64,000 nt of DNA from Ligula intestinalis (lineage: Eukaryota > Platyhelminthes > Cestoda > Diphyllobothriidea > Diphyllobothriidae). The first letter of the stretch is position 1; each line of letters opens with the position of its first letter. Both the position numbers and the translations under genes were made by a program. Under the pieces are notes generated by a model. It saw only the letters and a program-made list of their open reading frames with translations. It did no database searches and was not told the DNA's origin. Where the stretch lies: NCBI GenBank assembly GCA_036362985.1, contig JAYGXS010000003.1:35838656-35902655 (forward strand). Reading direction: 5' to 3'. Positions 24,701 through 36,700 of this stretch are shown here, piece by piece.

Positions 24701-27700
24701 CAAAGAAGAATGGCATGCGTTCTACGCAAAAAAGACTCAAAACCAATTATGAAGCAATAAGGCGGCCGATTATAATTGATAATCTTGTGAAAATGTTTAC
24801 CTTCTGCTAAAAAATATTTCCATCTTGAATTGGAGAACATACGAACAAATGGAAGGAACGCCGAGTGTTTCCGCAATATCTTGTCCATTGACAGGTTTAG
24901 TCATACAAGTCGGAAAAGGCTGCATTCAACTACCCCGAACATGCGTTTTAGCGCCAATACCTGGAGGACACATTCATCCTGTAAGGGTCTGCTTAGGGGC
25001 ATTTTTCACGACATTCGAATAACAAGAAAGGTTTAAGCCAATCATGTTTCCTCTTCTTGAAGTCATCATCACGCGCAGACCCACTAGTGTACTTTACATC
25101 ATCTTGTTTAGAAAAAACGACTAACAGGTCGCAGGTCGTCGACCGATAGTGCGCAAACGCAGTTGTGTTAAATAGATATTTCAAGGTGTAGAACGCACTC
25201 TAACAAACTGGAGAAACGAGAAGAAGTACCACAGCATCTTCTAGCCAATCAGCAAGGAGCGGTAATACAAACAACTTAATCAGCCTAGAACATTCAGACG
25301 TATGTAAATGTGTTAGTCAATGTAACACATTCCCGCAGCGTCTGATGAGGGTATTTTCCAGCCTCCGAGAGCTGCCAGGATTATGCAGATTGAGGACTGG
25401 CTGGATGCAAGTGAGTAATCGGGCGCAGTTTGTCAACTTAAATGTTATGGCTGTCCCTGACATACACAGATAAGGCGATGAATCAGCTCGCGAACACCTG
25501 AGCACAAATGAGCCGTTTGGTGTCTAACGTCGCTACTCAGGCGCTGGAGAAGGGTCATGAGTGTGATTAAGCGAACACGCAGATATTGGCACACGCCGGC
25601 GATAAGACACAAACGAAAACTGTTGGAGGCCTTTGTTTCTGTCACCAACGCAATCAACAAACACGTTGATTTACTGCACTCCTCCCCCTACCCCTAGCGG
25701 CACCAGGGCGCACAAGGCCACTGCGAGTTAGCCGGTGTAGACCTAGCCCTATAACGGACACTCTTCCCTCTCTTATTGTTTTGCTGCCAAACTTATCACT
25801 TTTTCTTGCACTTTCACATTATCTAATTATTGGTTACTACAAGAGTCCAAAATCTCCGGTAAATACATTTTCAGTGGTTGCGCATGCGGCTCTTTCGGCT
25901 GGGCTGTCTCTTGGCTTGGGGACTAGTTCACTTCCCGCACTCAATTCGTTCAGCGCGGAAAGCGAAAATCCACGGTCATTTCCAATGACTGTGGAGTTCT
26001 CCAAGGGTTTATATTATCCCCTCATCGCTTCTTCCTCCACACTGACGACCTACGATCACCGAACGAATGTTTGTTTGCTAACTATGCTGATGATATAGTT
26101 GTTGGCCATCCTCTCAAAAGTCTGATCTATCTCCAAGTAGTGAAGGATGGCGTGGACCACTTCTTAGCATGGTCGTCAGACATTGGAATTTTACTTAATG
26201 AACGGAAGTCAGTTCAGTGCATTTTTCGGTAACAACCCTCTCCTAGTCCTGAAACCATTGACATTTCACCCAACGAGGCATCCTCTTTCCGATACCTTGG
26301 TATTAATCTGGCATCAAATCTTATATTTGCTTTACACATAGAAGGCCTTTTTATTAAAATCCGTAAACTTTTGCATTATATCCGCCGCTTTTATTCATAT
26401 CGCACACCGCAAGCCATAATCTGGCGAGTTATAGATGCCTGCATTCTCCCCTCATTCCTTCCTGCCTTTCAGTTATTTTTCCAGCTTTACTTAAAAAGAC
26501 CTGGTCAGTATTAAACTTATCCTCCAAATGCTCTCTGCAGCAACAGGTGTTTGTTATGCCTTTTTTATAATAGGGGGACAGTTTGAAACGTTCAAGCAAT
26601 TTGTTAATCGTATCCTTAGTGAGGTTGATCACACTCTCCACTCTGAACTAATAGCTGCGAAGTTTTCATACCCTATGCGTTGAAGCTTCCGTCATATGTC
26701 ATACCGTACATCGGCATGTCAGCGCTCTGTTCTCCCATGCCTAGCACACAACATTACGTGTGAAGAAACAGAAATTGAGAAGTTGAAGGCCGACTTGTCT
26801 CAATAGCGGATGTGAATATCGCACAAACCCTAAACTTTGAGTATCCTGTGACCTTTAACCTTTTACCATGAGCTCTTACTTTGGCTTATCCTCTTGTTTT
26901 CCGTGAACGGAACCATTTTTTCTCGCTCTCAAATGCATCTTATTTGCAGTACTGCGTTTTCATTTGGCATCCACTGCACCTCAGGTTCTACAAATGGATC
27001 AAGCAATTAGGAAGATATCGGCACGCCAGTGTTCGGTTTTTCGAGTTCATGTTTTACTGACCTGAAAAATCTAGGTGTGGAATTTGAGTTGGCTTGGCAC
27101 CAGGTGCTGCCACAGTTACATGACTTCAAAGGGAATAAGAATGTCTGAAGATAGAGTAAAGCCCCTGTCCTAAAGTAACAGAACCTCCTCTTTATCGGTA
27201 ATGTCTTCCTGTCTGTAGCATAGTAGCCACTGAGTGGCTGACGGACGGACTCGCGAACGAGCCCCATGGCACGGTAGGGCATGTGCTCCGTAACGCGACC
27301 GATGAGCACTCCCCTATCAGAGTTGATAAGACCAAAAACACACACTATGACAGCACTTCAAAGACAGACTGGCCTACAAGGAACTAAGAGATTAGCGAAT
27401 CCGTTGCCAGACGGAGTTAGGACACTCCGCCCCCCACCCCAGCCCTCGGACTTCGTGGCGGGAGCTCAACCTCTAAACTCTCACAGCCACGCCTTTCAGT
27501 GGCGCGAAGTAGTCAATATGCGTTTCTTGCCGGGTAAGCACGCTATAATTAGGTCAAGCATTATTCCGTTCTTTTTTCTGTACAACGCTGCCACAGAAAT
27601 AAAAATGCTCCTCTCCGTCTCATTACAATATTTTTGGCTGTGTGCCTTGCCCGTTTCTCCTATTCAATTTACTGGACAGGGTCCACCGTGTGTCACAAGG

Positions 27701-30700
27701 CACACGCGAAAGGTTTTTCGGAAATGTTGATGGACTAACAACAAAACATGTCAACAAAATTTACCTTGACTTGCCGCTGAATTGCCTCGTTAGTAGCTGG
27801 ATCTTTTCCGTAACTATCCATTAATTGAAGCTGACCGATGCGATCGCCGAGCAGTAGTTCGAGGGTATCTGCCTTCTTGTCAAAGAGGCTGGTGCTACCA
27901 AGAAAAACAAAAGTTTTGGGGATAGTAAAGCCCAGTCCACTAAAAGTTTCTTTTAGGGCAAGTAAATCCGAAAGGCAGAAAATCAGCTATTCTGCAAGAG
28001 TGTTATGGGGCAGATGGGGAAGAATTTATTCTCTGATTTCTATTTTCTACCCTTGTAATTAATTATGATTAATTTACTCTGAAGAGGAATTGGCGAGCAT
28101 ACGTATACTTTCAATAAATTATCCTCAGGCCATTACATTTATATGGGAGTGGGGAGGGAGTAAAGTGTAAAAAGTTAAAATTATGGTCAAAGTTACAAGC
28201 AAATTAGTCCAGGGGATAGAGGAGGGGTTTGGGGTAGTAACAAGCGGCTAATTAAGCGTCAATTAGCGAGAAGGGGGGAAGGGAGAGAGGAGGTTCGGAA
28301 AAATGCCGGTAGCTAGGTGGCCGTTGGCCACGCTAAGCTTGGGGCCTGCAGGAGGTTCTTTCGCGCACACAGAATCGGCTTCCTAAACCGGATTGCAGTT
28401 GCTTCTGCTGTTGCTAGCAGTCGCTGACCCAGTGACCTAGGGTAGTTTGATGGAACTCTGTAGATCACCCTGAAGGCTTCGTTGGGGTCCACCTGGTGTC
28501 CGGAATCCACCATGTGCGCTAGAATAGAGCTGTTGATTGTCCTGGTTGATTGTCCTGAACATAATTTTAACTTTTTACACTTTACTCCCCCCCCTCCCAC
28601 ATAAATGTAATGGCCTGACGAGCATTTATTGAACGTTTATGTATGCTCGCCAATTCCTCTTCGGATTAATTTACTGTGATATTTTTGCCAAGACATGCGA
28701 AGAGGGATGCCCCCTATCCCCGAACCTTTTCTAAGTTTCCCGGAAAAATCTGGATTAAAGTGGGAGTCGAGCACGGAGTATGCGTTAATGTAGACTTAGG
28801 ATTTGGGTAAAGCGTTCGGTTATTCGTAGCATTAGGAGTAATATTAGCTTTAGAATTAAGGCTTCATTTCGATTACTGTTAGGGTTGAGAGACAGTAGAA
28901 AGGTCACCTGTACTACCAAGAGATCCTCCTTCCCATTCTTTACCGCATGAGTAACCAGAGGAGTAGGATCCAGTTCAAGTTCCACACTGTATAGCACCAC
29001 TTAGTCTTGTTTAAATGAAATCTTTGTGACCATAAAACGTTTTTTTACCTAAGTCAGTATATTTTTGAGTGGAGCCGCCTGTAAAATCAGAAAATGGTCC
29101 ACATCCCCACACTCACTCGAGATCATCCAAAAAGTTGCGGATTTTGTGGTGGCCTCAACTGCGGCTTTTACTTGCGTGCTATAATGCGCCGGTATATCTT
29201 GAATGGCTAATTGCTGAACACGAAGGCTTCCAGCCATTACGTTACCTTCTGCCTGTTAAACGATTATTAGAAACAGTGCTGATTGGAGCTGGTATCTGTC
29301 GTACACATGAAACCAAACAGTCTAGAACGAGGGCTGAAATTACTTGGTTTCACCCCTCCCCCCCCTGCGCAAACGATCTCAGCGTGTCTCATAATGGCGC
29401 TTTATTAATCCGGTTACAGGGAGGAGTGCGCTCAGTCCCGTGTGAACGCAAGATTGGAGCACAAAGGAAAGACGATATGGACTATCAGATGCGGGAATCG
29501 CACCTTCAGTAGCATTTCTATTCATTTTACCCACTTGTGAGAAACCTAACTGCCCCGGTGGGATCCGAACCTGTGCTAGCAAGAAGCAGGCTTTAGTACA
29601 GCCAGACCTTTTAGCCAATTAAGCTATAAGGTCCCCACCGGGAGCCGTGAGCTTAATCACATTTGAGTCACTGTACCTGCCCGGTATATTGTACCATGTG
29701 AAATACACCAATAATGATATAGTAAGCGGACTGTCCATGCAGGTTTCCCTAAGCTGGCTGTAATAAAGCCTTCTTCTTGCTGGCATATGTTTAAATCCGC
29801 CCGAGGACGCTGAGTCTTCCGCCAATGGGCCAAATGAATTATTCAAGTCTGCCAAAACAGTATATTGAGAATTAGTATAAGTGATTGTGACGGACAGTAT
29901 GTACGCTGGTAGATCAATTTGTGAAGAAATTTTCGGTAATCTAAAATGCCAAATTGGATCCGACGTCAGATGTCAGGTGCTGTCGAACTGGGGTTGGCAT
30001 GACGATACGAAGAAGCTATCAGTAACTAGTTCAATCTCTATCGTACTTTTAGGTAAGCGTTCAGTTAATTTACTCGAAAATGCGAGTGCCCGGGAGCAAC
30101 AAAGATGATCATTTAACTAATTAGTCACTTAATCGATTGCTGGCATCTTCTAATCCATGCACAATCTCTTTTCCAGTGCTTCTGGTTCTGGCGTGTATAA
30201 ACTTCGCCCGTTGACTTGAAGTTATTAAGGAATGTTCATTAAGTTAAACCTACTAACCACTTTCATCCCAATTGGTTCGTTAGTTGAGCACTTGAGTACT
30301 TGTTCCGCAATTCTTTCTGAAGGTATGATTAGTTTTGTTTGTGAAAGTAAAGTCATTTAGAATCTTCTCCGCATTCGTTACTTAACACACAAGTTGCAAC
30401 TAGTTTGAAAATTTTGGCAAGTTCTAGCTCGCTCATGGACTAAGTAAGATCTGTGATTGACGCCTGGTGCCGGGTATTACGCAAGCAAGTCAAAACTTGA
30501 CTTTTAGAAGTACCTATATCACTATGTTCGGCAACGCTTTCACATTTGGAAACCAATGAAGTTCGAATGGGTGCACGCATATACATGCGCAAGGGAATAC
30601 GATTGGTTCAGTAGGCACTGGACGGCGAAGTACACAGGCCAGAAGCAACCGTCAGGCGCCGGGTCATGAGACCGAAAGACCCACTGCCACGGCAGGAAAC

Positions 30701-33700
30701 GGCTGGAGTCGTTTACGGGATCTGATACTGTTGTGGACAAAGTAACTACGTCGGAGAAATTGGGAGATTACTCCGGACGCGAATGACCGGACAGGCAGCT
30801 GTGGTGAGGAAGAAAGGTGTCAACACTTTGGTGGCAACTCAATCGATGGGACCCGACCACATATTCAAATTTGATGAAGCCGAAATTCTCGCGTAAGCCG
30901 CGAGCTGCTCGAGTCGTGGTTCTCAGGCCCCCAGTCCATCAACAAGCGCAACGATTTGGCGTTTTCCTACTGCGACCTGAAACATTGCCTGAGCAAAAGA
31001 ATCAGTCACGTGGAAAAGGCCGGATCCAGCAACAAGTCTTACAACAGCGAGCATAAAACTCTTGTTCCAGTGGTCGCAACTTCTTCTTCTGAACTGCTTT
31101 CTGGAACTCGCACATTCACTTCTATTGGTCATCCCATTTTCGCTAGGAATCATATCCATCATCCGATTCGCCACTATAATCGTCGTTAATGTAACTGAAA
31201 AAGGGACGTTTGTTGCTATCGCGCAGCGCCAAATGCAACTCTTTCGAAAACTATGAGAGCATCATTTTTCTTCCAGCAATGGAAATGATTCTACTGCTGG
31301 TAGGCTTAATTTAACGTGCTACTAAAAAAGACGAGTAGACACTTTACAGTAAAGTGTAGATCGGTGCCATATAATTGTATGCAATGAAATAAGTTAGTGT
31401 GGTCACTAAAAAGTCTTCGGACGTCAAAATCATTACAGTTTACTGAAGGCAAAAATAGTATACGCGTGGCAATCGCCCGGGAACGTACAGGCATAGTTTT
31501 TAGCATTATCTAACAAAAAATATAGATCCTTATTGGTAATGGATTATTTTACACCGATTTGTTAACCACCCGCCCTTACGGCGGCCAAGGTCTGCCACAC
31601 CAAACCTCCCTACGGTGGATCTATCTTCCCTCCTCTACACCTCTGTTTTTGACGACGGAACAGCCCCCCCCGACCACGCTGCTCCGACTTACCCTCCTCG
31701 CCGCCGGGATTGGGGACAACCCGGCCGAGCTTCTGATCCAACAAGGGCTACTAGTCAGCCAGCCAGGATGCACTCATCCTGTTTTTGATTGTTCGTTTTG
31801 CGAGCTAATTGGAACCCCAATTATGTATGTTACTCGCTAACTTTTAGTAACGATGGTATTTACCGAAAATGGAGAGCACAGTCACGAAGGCCTTTTCTGT
31901 CTCGTTGGACGTCATCAGGTGTTGGTAGCTCAACTCCAGTGTAGCAGCGGAAATTGCCGCCCGACTTGAGTTTCGAACCCGCGTTTCTCGGGCCAGAGGC
32001 GAACGCTCTACCTCTGAGTCACGGGTCCGCCGTGTTGTCGGTGGTGATCGCGATTAGATAGTAATGGATTATTTTACACCGATCTGTTTCAGGATGCGCT
32101 CATCCTATTTTTGATTGTTCGTTTTGCGAGCTAATTGGAACTCTTTTTGCCGATAAAAGCGCAAATACAGCACTTGCAGGTGGAATTGCATCGAGGACAA
32201 CCATCAGTTGTCCGGTAATGAAACCAAAAGACCCACTGGCAATACAAGAAACAGTTGAAATCGTTTATCCGATCTGGTGCAGTTGTGGACAGTTACTCTG
32301 TCGGAGAAACTGAAAGACTGCTCAGGCCAAAATTCCCGCGAGAGTTGACAATTTTGTGAACCGCGAGTTATTAGAGTCATGGTTTACGGGAGCCCAATAT
32401 ATCAACCAGCGCAATACCCTTCCCAATCCATATTCGGTGTTGAGACTTGGCTTGGCCAAGTTAATCAGCCATCGCCTATACTGGTGAGCCCGATGGCCTA
32501 GCCATCATCGAGCCAACATGTAACATGCGTAATGAAATGTTAGTGATTAATGTTATAGCCCAGTATTTCGAACCCGGCTGATAGGCAGAAGAAGCCAAGT
32601 AAGCGGTTCTGATAGCAAGCCCTTATTCCAGACGGTACATAGACAACGGAATGAGTCCGCGTATCCCCTACGACCTATTATAAGGCGTTGGTCCTTCTAG
32701 ACTGTTCCTGGCCTATCGCACGAGAGAAGGAGTTCTGTCGTGGTTCTCCACACTGCGAGGCGTTCTATAACATTTGCAGTGCACGTGGGGGCGGGCGTCA
32801 CATGTTATCACGGCGCGCGCAGCCGGTGTGCCGGAATGGCTCAACGGGGGTGCACTTGCAGCTCTGGGCTCTGAGCGCGTCACCGTTCCGGTCGTCAAGC
32901 AATTTGTACATCAGAGGACAGCCATCGACGATGAAGATGGACGCCGTTAATTTTTAAAGAAAGACAGTAACCTAGTGACTGCATCCTGTCAATACTGTAA
33001 TTTTCTGTTTACGAACTACCTGTATCTTTTGCAGAAATACCCGTCTCTGATGCTGAGTTCGGGCATGAATTCAACATTTTAGGCAATAAAGTTATTGTTC
33101 TGGCGATCGCATTTAGTTTTTTGTCATAGTCCCTTACTGTTTTTTTAAATTCTGTTTATGTAAGCATTTTCGTGTTCTCCTTTTTCTGTTTCGGCGTTTG
33201 AACAAGAAGAAACATGATTTACAGGGTCGAACCACTTTAGTGCGACAACGGATGTATTTAAGCAAGACCTAAGTCTCAAAACGCCATAGCCATGGCCGCT
33301 GACTTTACACGGTTTCAAAGACTTAATTAAACAGCACGCATTTTCGCAACATTTCGATTAAGTGGTCTGCTGAGCGGCACAAGCAGAAATATCCGAATTT
33401 TTCCTAGACCTTAATTTTTGTTATGCACACCATGATGGTATTGAGCCGCCTTATAAAATAACTGTGTGTTCCCAAGGACCACAGCGTCACCATCATTACC
33501 TATAGGGCTTTTAAGGGCATTTACCAATCTGTTTCATTCTATTTGCGTCTACTGCTTGTCACGTAGAAATATCTACGAAAATTGGGTTGAACCGAGTATC
33601 TGGTAAAATTTTGGTTGGTTTGAGAAAAAGAAGATATGATCACCTGTATAAGAACCTTACCCGTCCATGAATTTGCGATGACAATCTTATATCGTTGGCA

Positions 33701-36700
33701 TGGTATCGCTTGACATGGTATGCGTTGATTTGTATTTGTTTAATTGGAAAAGTTTCCGTCGTCATTCAAATTCAGGATTGGGTTTTAGGACTGATGTAAG
33801 GCTTAGGAATAAAGATTTAGAATTGTGACATAAGGTCTTATGGTTATTAGGGCTTGTAGTTGAGGATTAAGCTTGGGTTTGGAATGGGACCTACGTCTGG
33901 GGTAAAACGTTATACAATTACGTTCAGGGCTAAAGGCTAGTGTTAAGGTTTGAATTAGGACTTAGGATTGGCGTTAAAGTTCAGGATTTTCAGTCAGTTT
34001 ACAGTTTACATGCACTTCAAGTCAGCGCATATTTACTCAAGCAGCTCACGCGTCTAGCCTAATTTGAAGACGCGTATGGGTCCCTTCAGGTGAGTCACGA
34101 CTTGCTGTAATTTATTCTCGTTTCCGACGCAAATTCATTTACCCACATTGGGCGTAACCTTCCTAGTTTGCGGGTACAGCCGCCTTGCTCGAACCAGATT
34201 CACTAAACCGTTTCAGACATTTCGTGCCGTGCCAACGGCTACTTGGGTACCGTTGATTGACATCGACTGGTCGCAACTGATTTATGCCCTGCTGTATATC
34301 AACACTATGTCTGTCAAGAAACCTAACCGCTGTGTTCGCGCTTGCAGACATGCAGTTCTGTACCGGCACTTTCCCGCTCACTGTCTAGCCTGTAGTTCTA
34401 GGTCAACCCTAAATTAATCAATTGAATGTCAGACAAACCATCAGTGATGACTTACGTTGACAAAATGTGCGCGAGAATCATGAGTCACTCCAACACACTA
34501 CATATTCCCACCGCATTATGCAAATTTGCGATAACGGTTTTCCGCTAATTGAATGAAATTTCACAAATAGGAAGCACGGAAAATCAATGTTAAGGCCAAT
34601 TATGCGTCTTCTTGCCGAAAGGCCATGTGTGTCTACCTGATTGTATCAACTGATTTCGTTGCTTATGTCATTCTAGAGGGACCATTGTGGTTGTCTCAAG
34701 CACCCAGCTGATAAAATAGGCAGTTTTCAAACTAACCTGTCACCCGAAGCTCTCTTCATTTCCTCGGCACGTTTAAGTTTGTCCAGTTTTTTCCAGCTGC
34801 AAAATAAAAAAGGGAGAGCGGAGAATGATCACTGCATGCAGAAAATTTAGCGGGGAATTAAAACACTGGCAGACAAGGGATCGCCAACTTACTTGTGCCG
34901 AATTTCTTTCAAGGTGATTTCAGCCAAGTTCTTGTAGTAAAGAGGCCTGAAAAGTCGAAAATCATAATTTTGCAAAGATAAGACCAGTCTAGCAATCGCT
35001 GGCAATCGCTTCGTGAGTTTCTTCGATATCATTTATGGGGACTCACCCATCATTTCGCTGGTAAATCTTCCGTTTTTTGCAAGGAATTTTGCCCGTGAGA
35101 ATGTCGGCGAGTTCTTCGACTTCAGCGAGTAAAGGGGACGTGGCTGTGATCTCATCTAGTGCTCGCTAGAGGTTGAAATGGGAGTTAAGTTTGAAATTTA
35201 TGAAGCAGGGGGCGGCAACTTTAACTATATAAATCCAACTCTAGTCACCCGGTTCACAAAGTATTTGGCCACAAGATTATCTAGGATGTCCAAAAATGCA
35301 ATCGTGTAAACTTTTCACCAGAGCACTTTGAAGATCTCAATGGAGAAAATCATGTGTGACCATGTGTGACTCGTGACCACTGTGTTTACACAACATCACA
35401 GATTGCGACCTTGGGTGGATCTAACAGTGATTTTAGCTGCTGTAGCCTTTGAGTAAAAAGCACACAAAAGTCGGCACGGGATGCAAGAATCAACGTACGT
35501 CAATAGATCCTCGACGAGATGAAGACCCTTTGGATGAACGATCGGCCGCCGAAAGTATCTCTTGCTGCAATGGTTAAAGAAGGACTTTTTGGGTGAAAAG
35601 TCGGGATGCATGTACAGCATTTCATCGAACGTCAGTCCGCAAGCAAGGAACAAATATCGTTAAATCTTCCTTTATACAAATGTGGATTTATTTTCTGGCT
35701 GTGCTTAAATGATGCATCTTGCCGCCTTCTCAAGGTTCTGAACTGTTTTTGTAATTGAAAGTAGTACAATGAATGCCGTGGAAGATGGGGGTGCACAGAG
35801 AGCCTACTCAACTAACCTTCTTTTGCATCCACTGCCTGAGGATGTTGCACTTGTGATCGAATTCGTGCCATGCCAATGTGTCTTGAAGGCAGTCGCCTCG
35901 TTCCTACAAATCAAAAAGGGTGATTTAAAGCCGTTAATGTAGGAAGATTATAGTCGAGCAATCGGTCCTCCTCATCTGCCTAAGTAAAATGATAGTGTGA
36001 GGCCCATAACCACTTGCGTCAAAATGGGCTAATATGTGTGTACAAGCAAGTCGGCGCACTTGTCGGCTCATCGCCTTGCGCATCTATAATTAGTATTGGT
36101 CCTCGAGAAGGTTCAGGACAAACCCCCTATGAGTCAAAACACTTGAGTCAGACTCCGAGAACCTAGCCAATGGAAATGAAGGTGACGTCACAAGCTCTAA
36201 ACCACCACCTGATGCACAATAGTGCAACCTTTTCTGCATCAGTGTAAGACAATCCCCAAACCTCAGACAGTAAGCTGGAAGACGTGAAGCTGGATGCAGT
36301 TAGTCGTCGAGCGCAAGATTCTATATTTGCGATGCTAGTCAAAATACAAGGTCATAACATAAGCCAGACCGCTACATCGCACTGGCGCGTAACCTTGAGG
36401 TGTTTTTAGCGCAACCACTGGGACGGTAGACTATAGAAAGGATGACCAAACATAAGGCTTAATGACCCGCCGAACCTCAGGGCAGATCTCTGTGATCTTG
36501 GACGTTCAAAATGCAAACTAAGCTGTTTAATGTGTACTTTTACCCGTATGGCTAGCAGAGCCTAGCTAAATTCACTTGAGTTCAGAACACTTACGGTCCT
36601 CAACAACAATTAAGTTTCTCAAACTCAACATACCGGAAATTTCATTTGCACAACAATGACTTGAGGAACACTGAAAGCGACCCTTTGGGTAACAGGCAAA

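Larger units (their letters stand above)
28079..28664 (-). mobile_element. Penelope-like element, family 2, with inverted terminal repeats and target duplication
   Basis: A 586-bp insertion flanked by attaatttact at 28068-28078 and 28665-28675. Inverted repeats of about 105 bp are at 28079-28185 and 28560-28664. Between them on the minus strand is the C-terminal part of the GIY-YIG ORF (INSSILAHMVDSGHQVDPNE). The arms differ by several substitutions, so it is older than the 15350 copy. It is in the same orientation as spectrin, in the largest intron. Confidence 0.85.

Noticed and set aside
29551..29646. Functional tRNA gene with a long variable arm
   Set aside because: The acceptor and anticodon stems do not close properly and it matches the SINE head family B.
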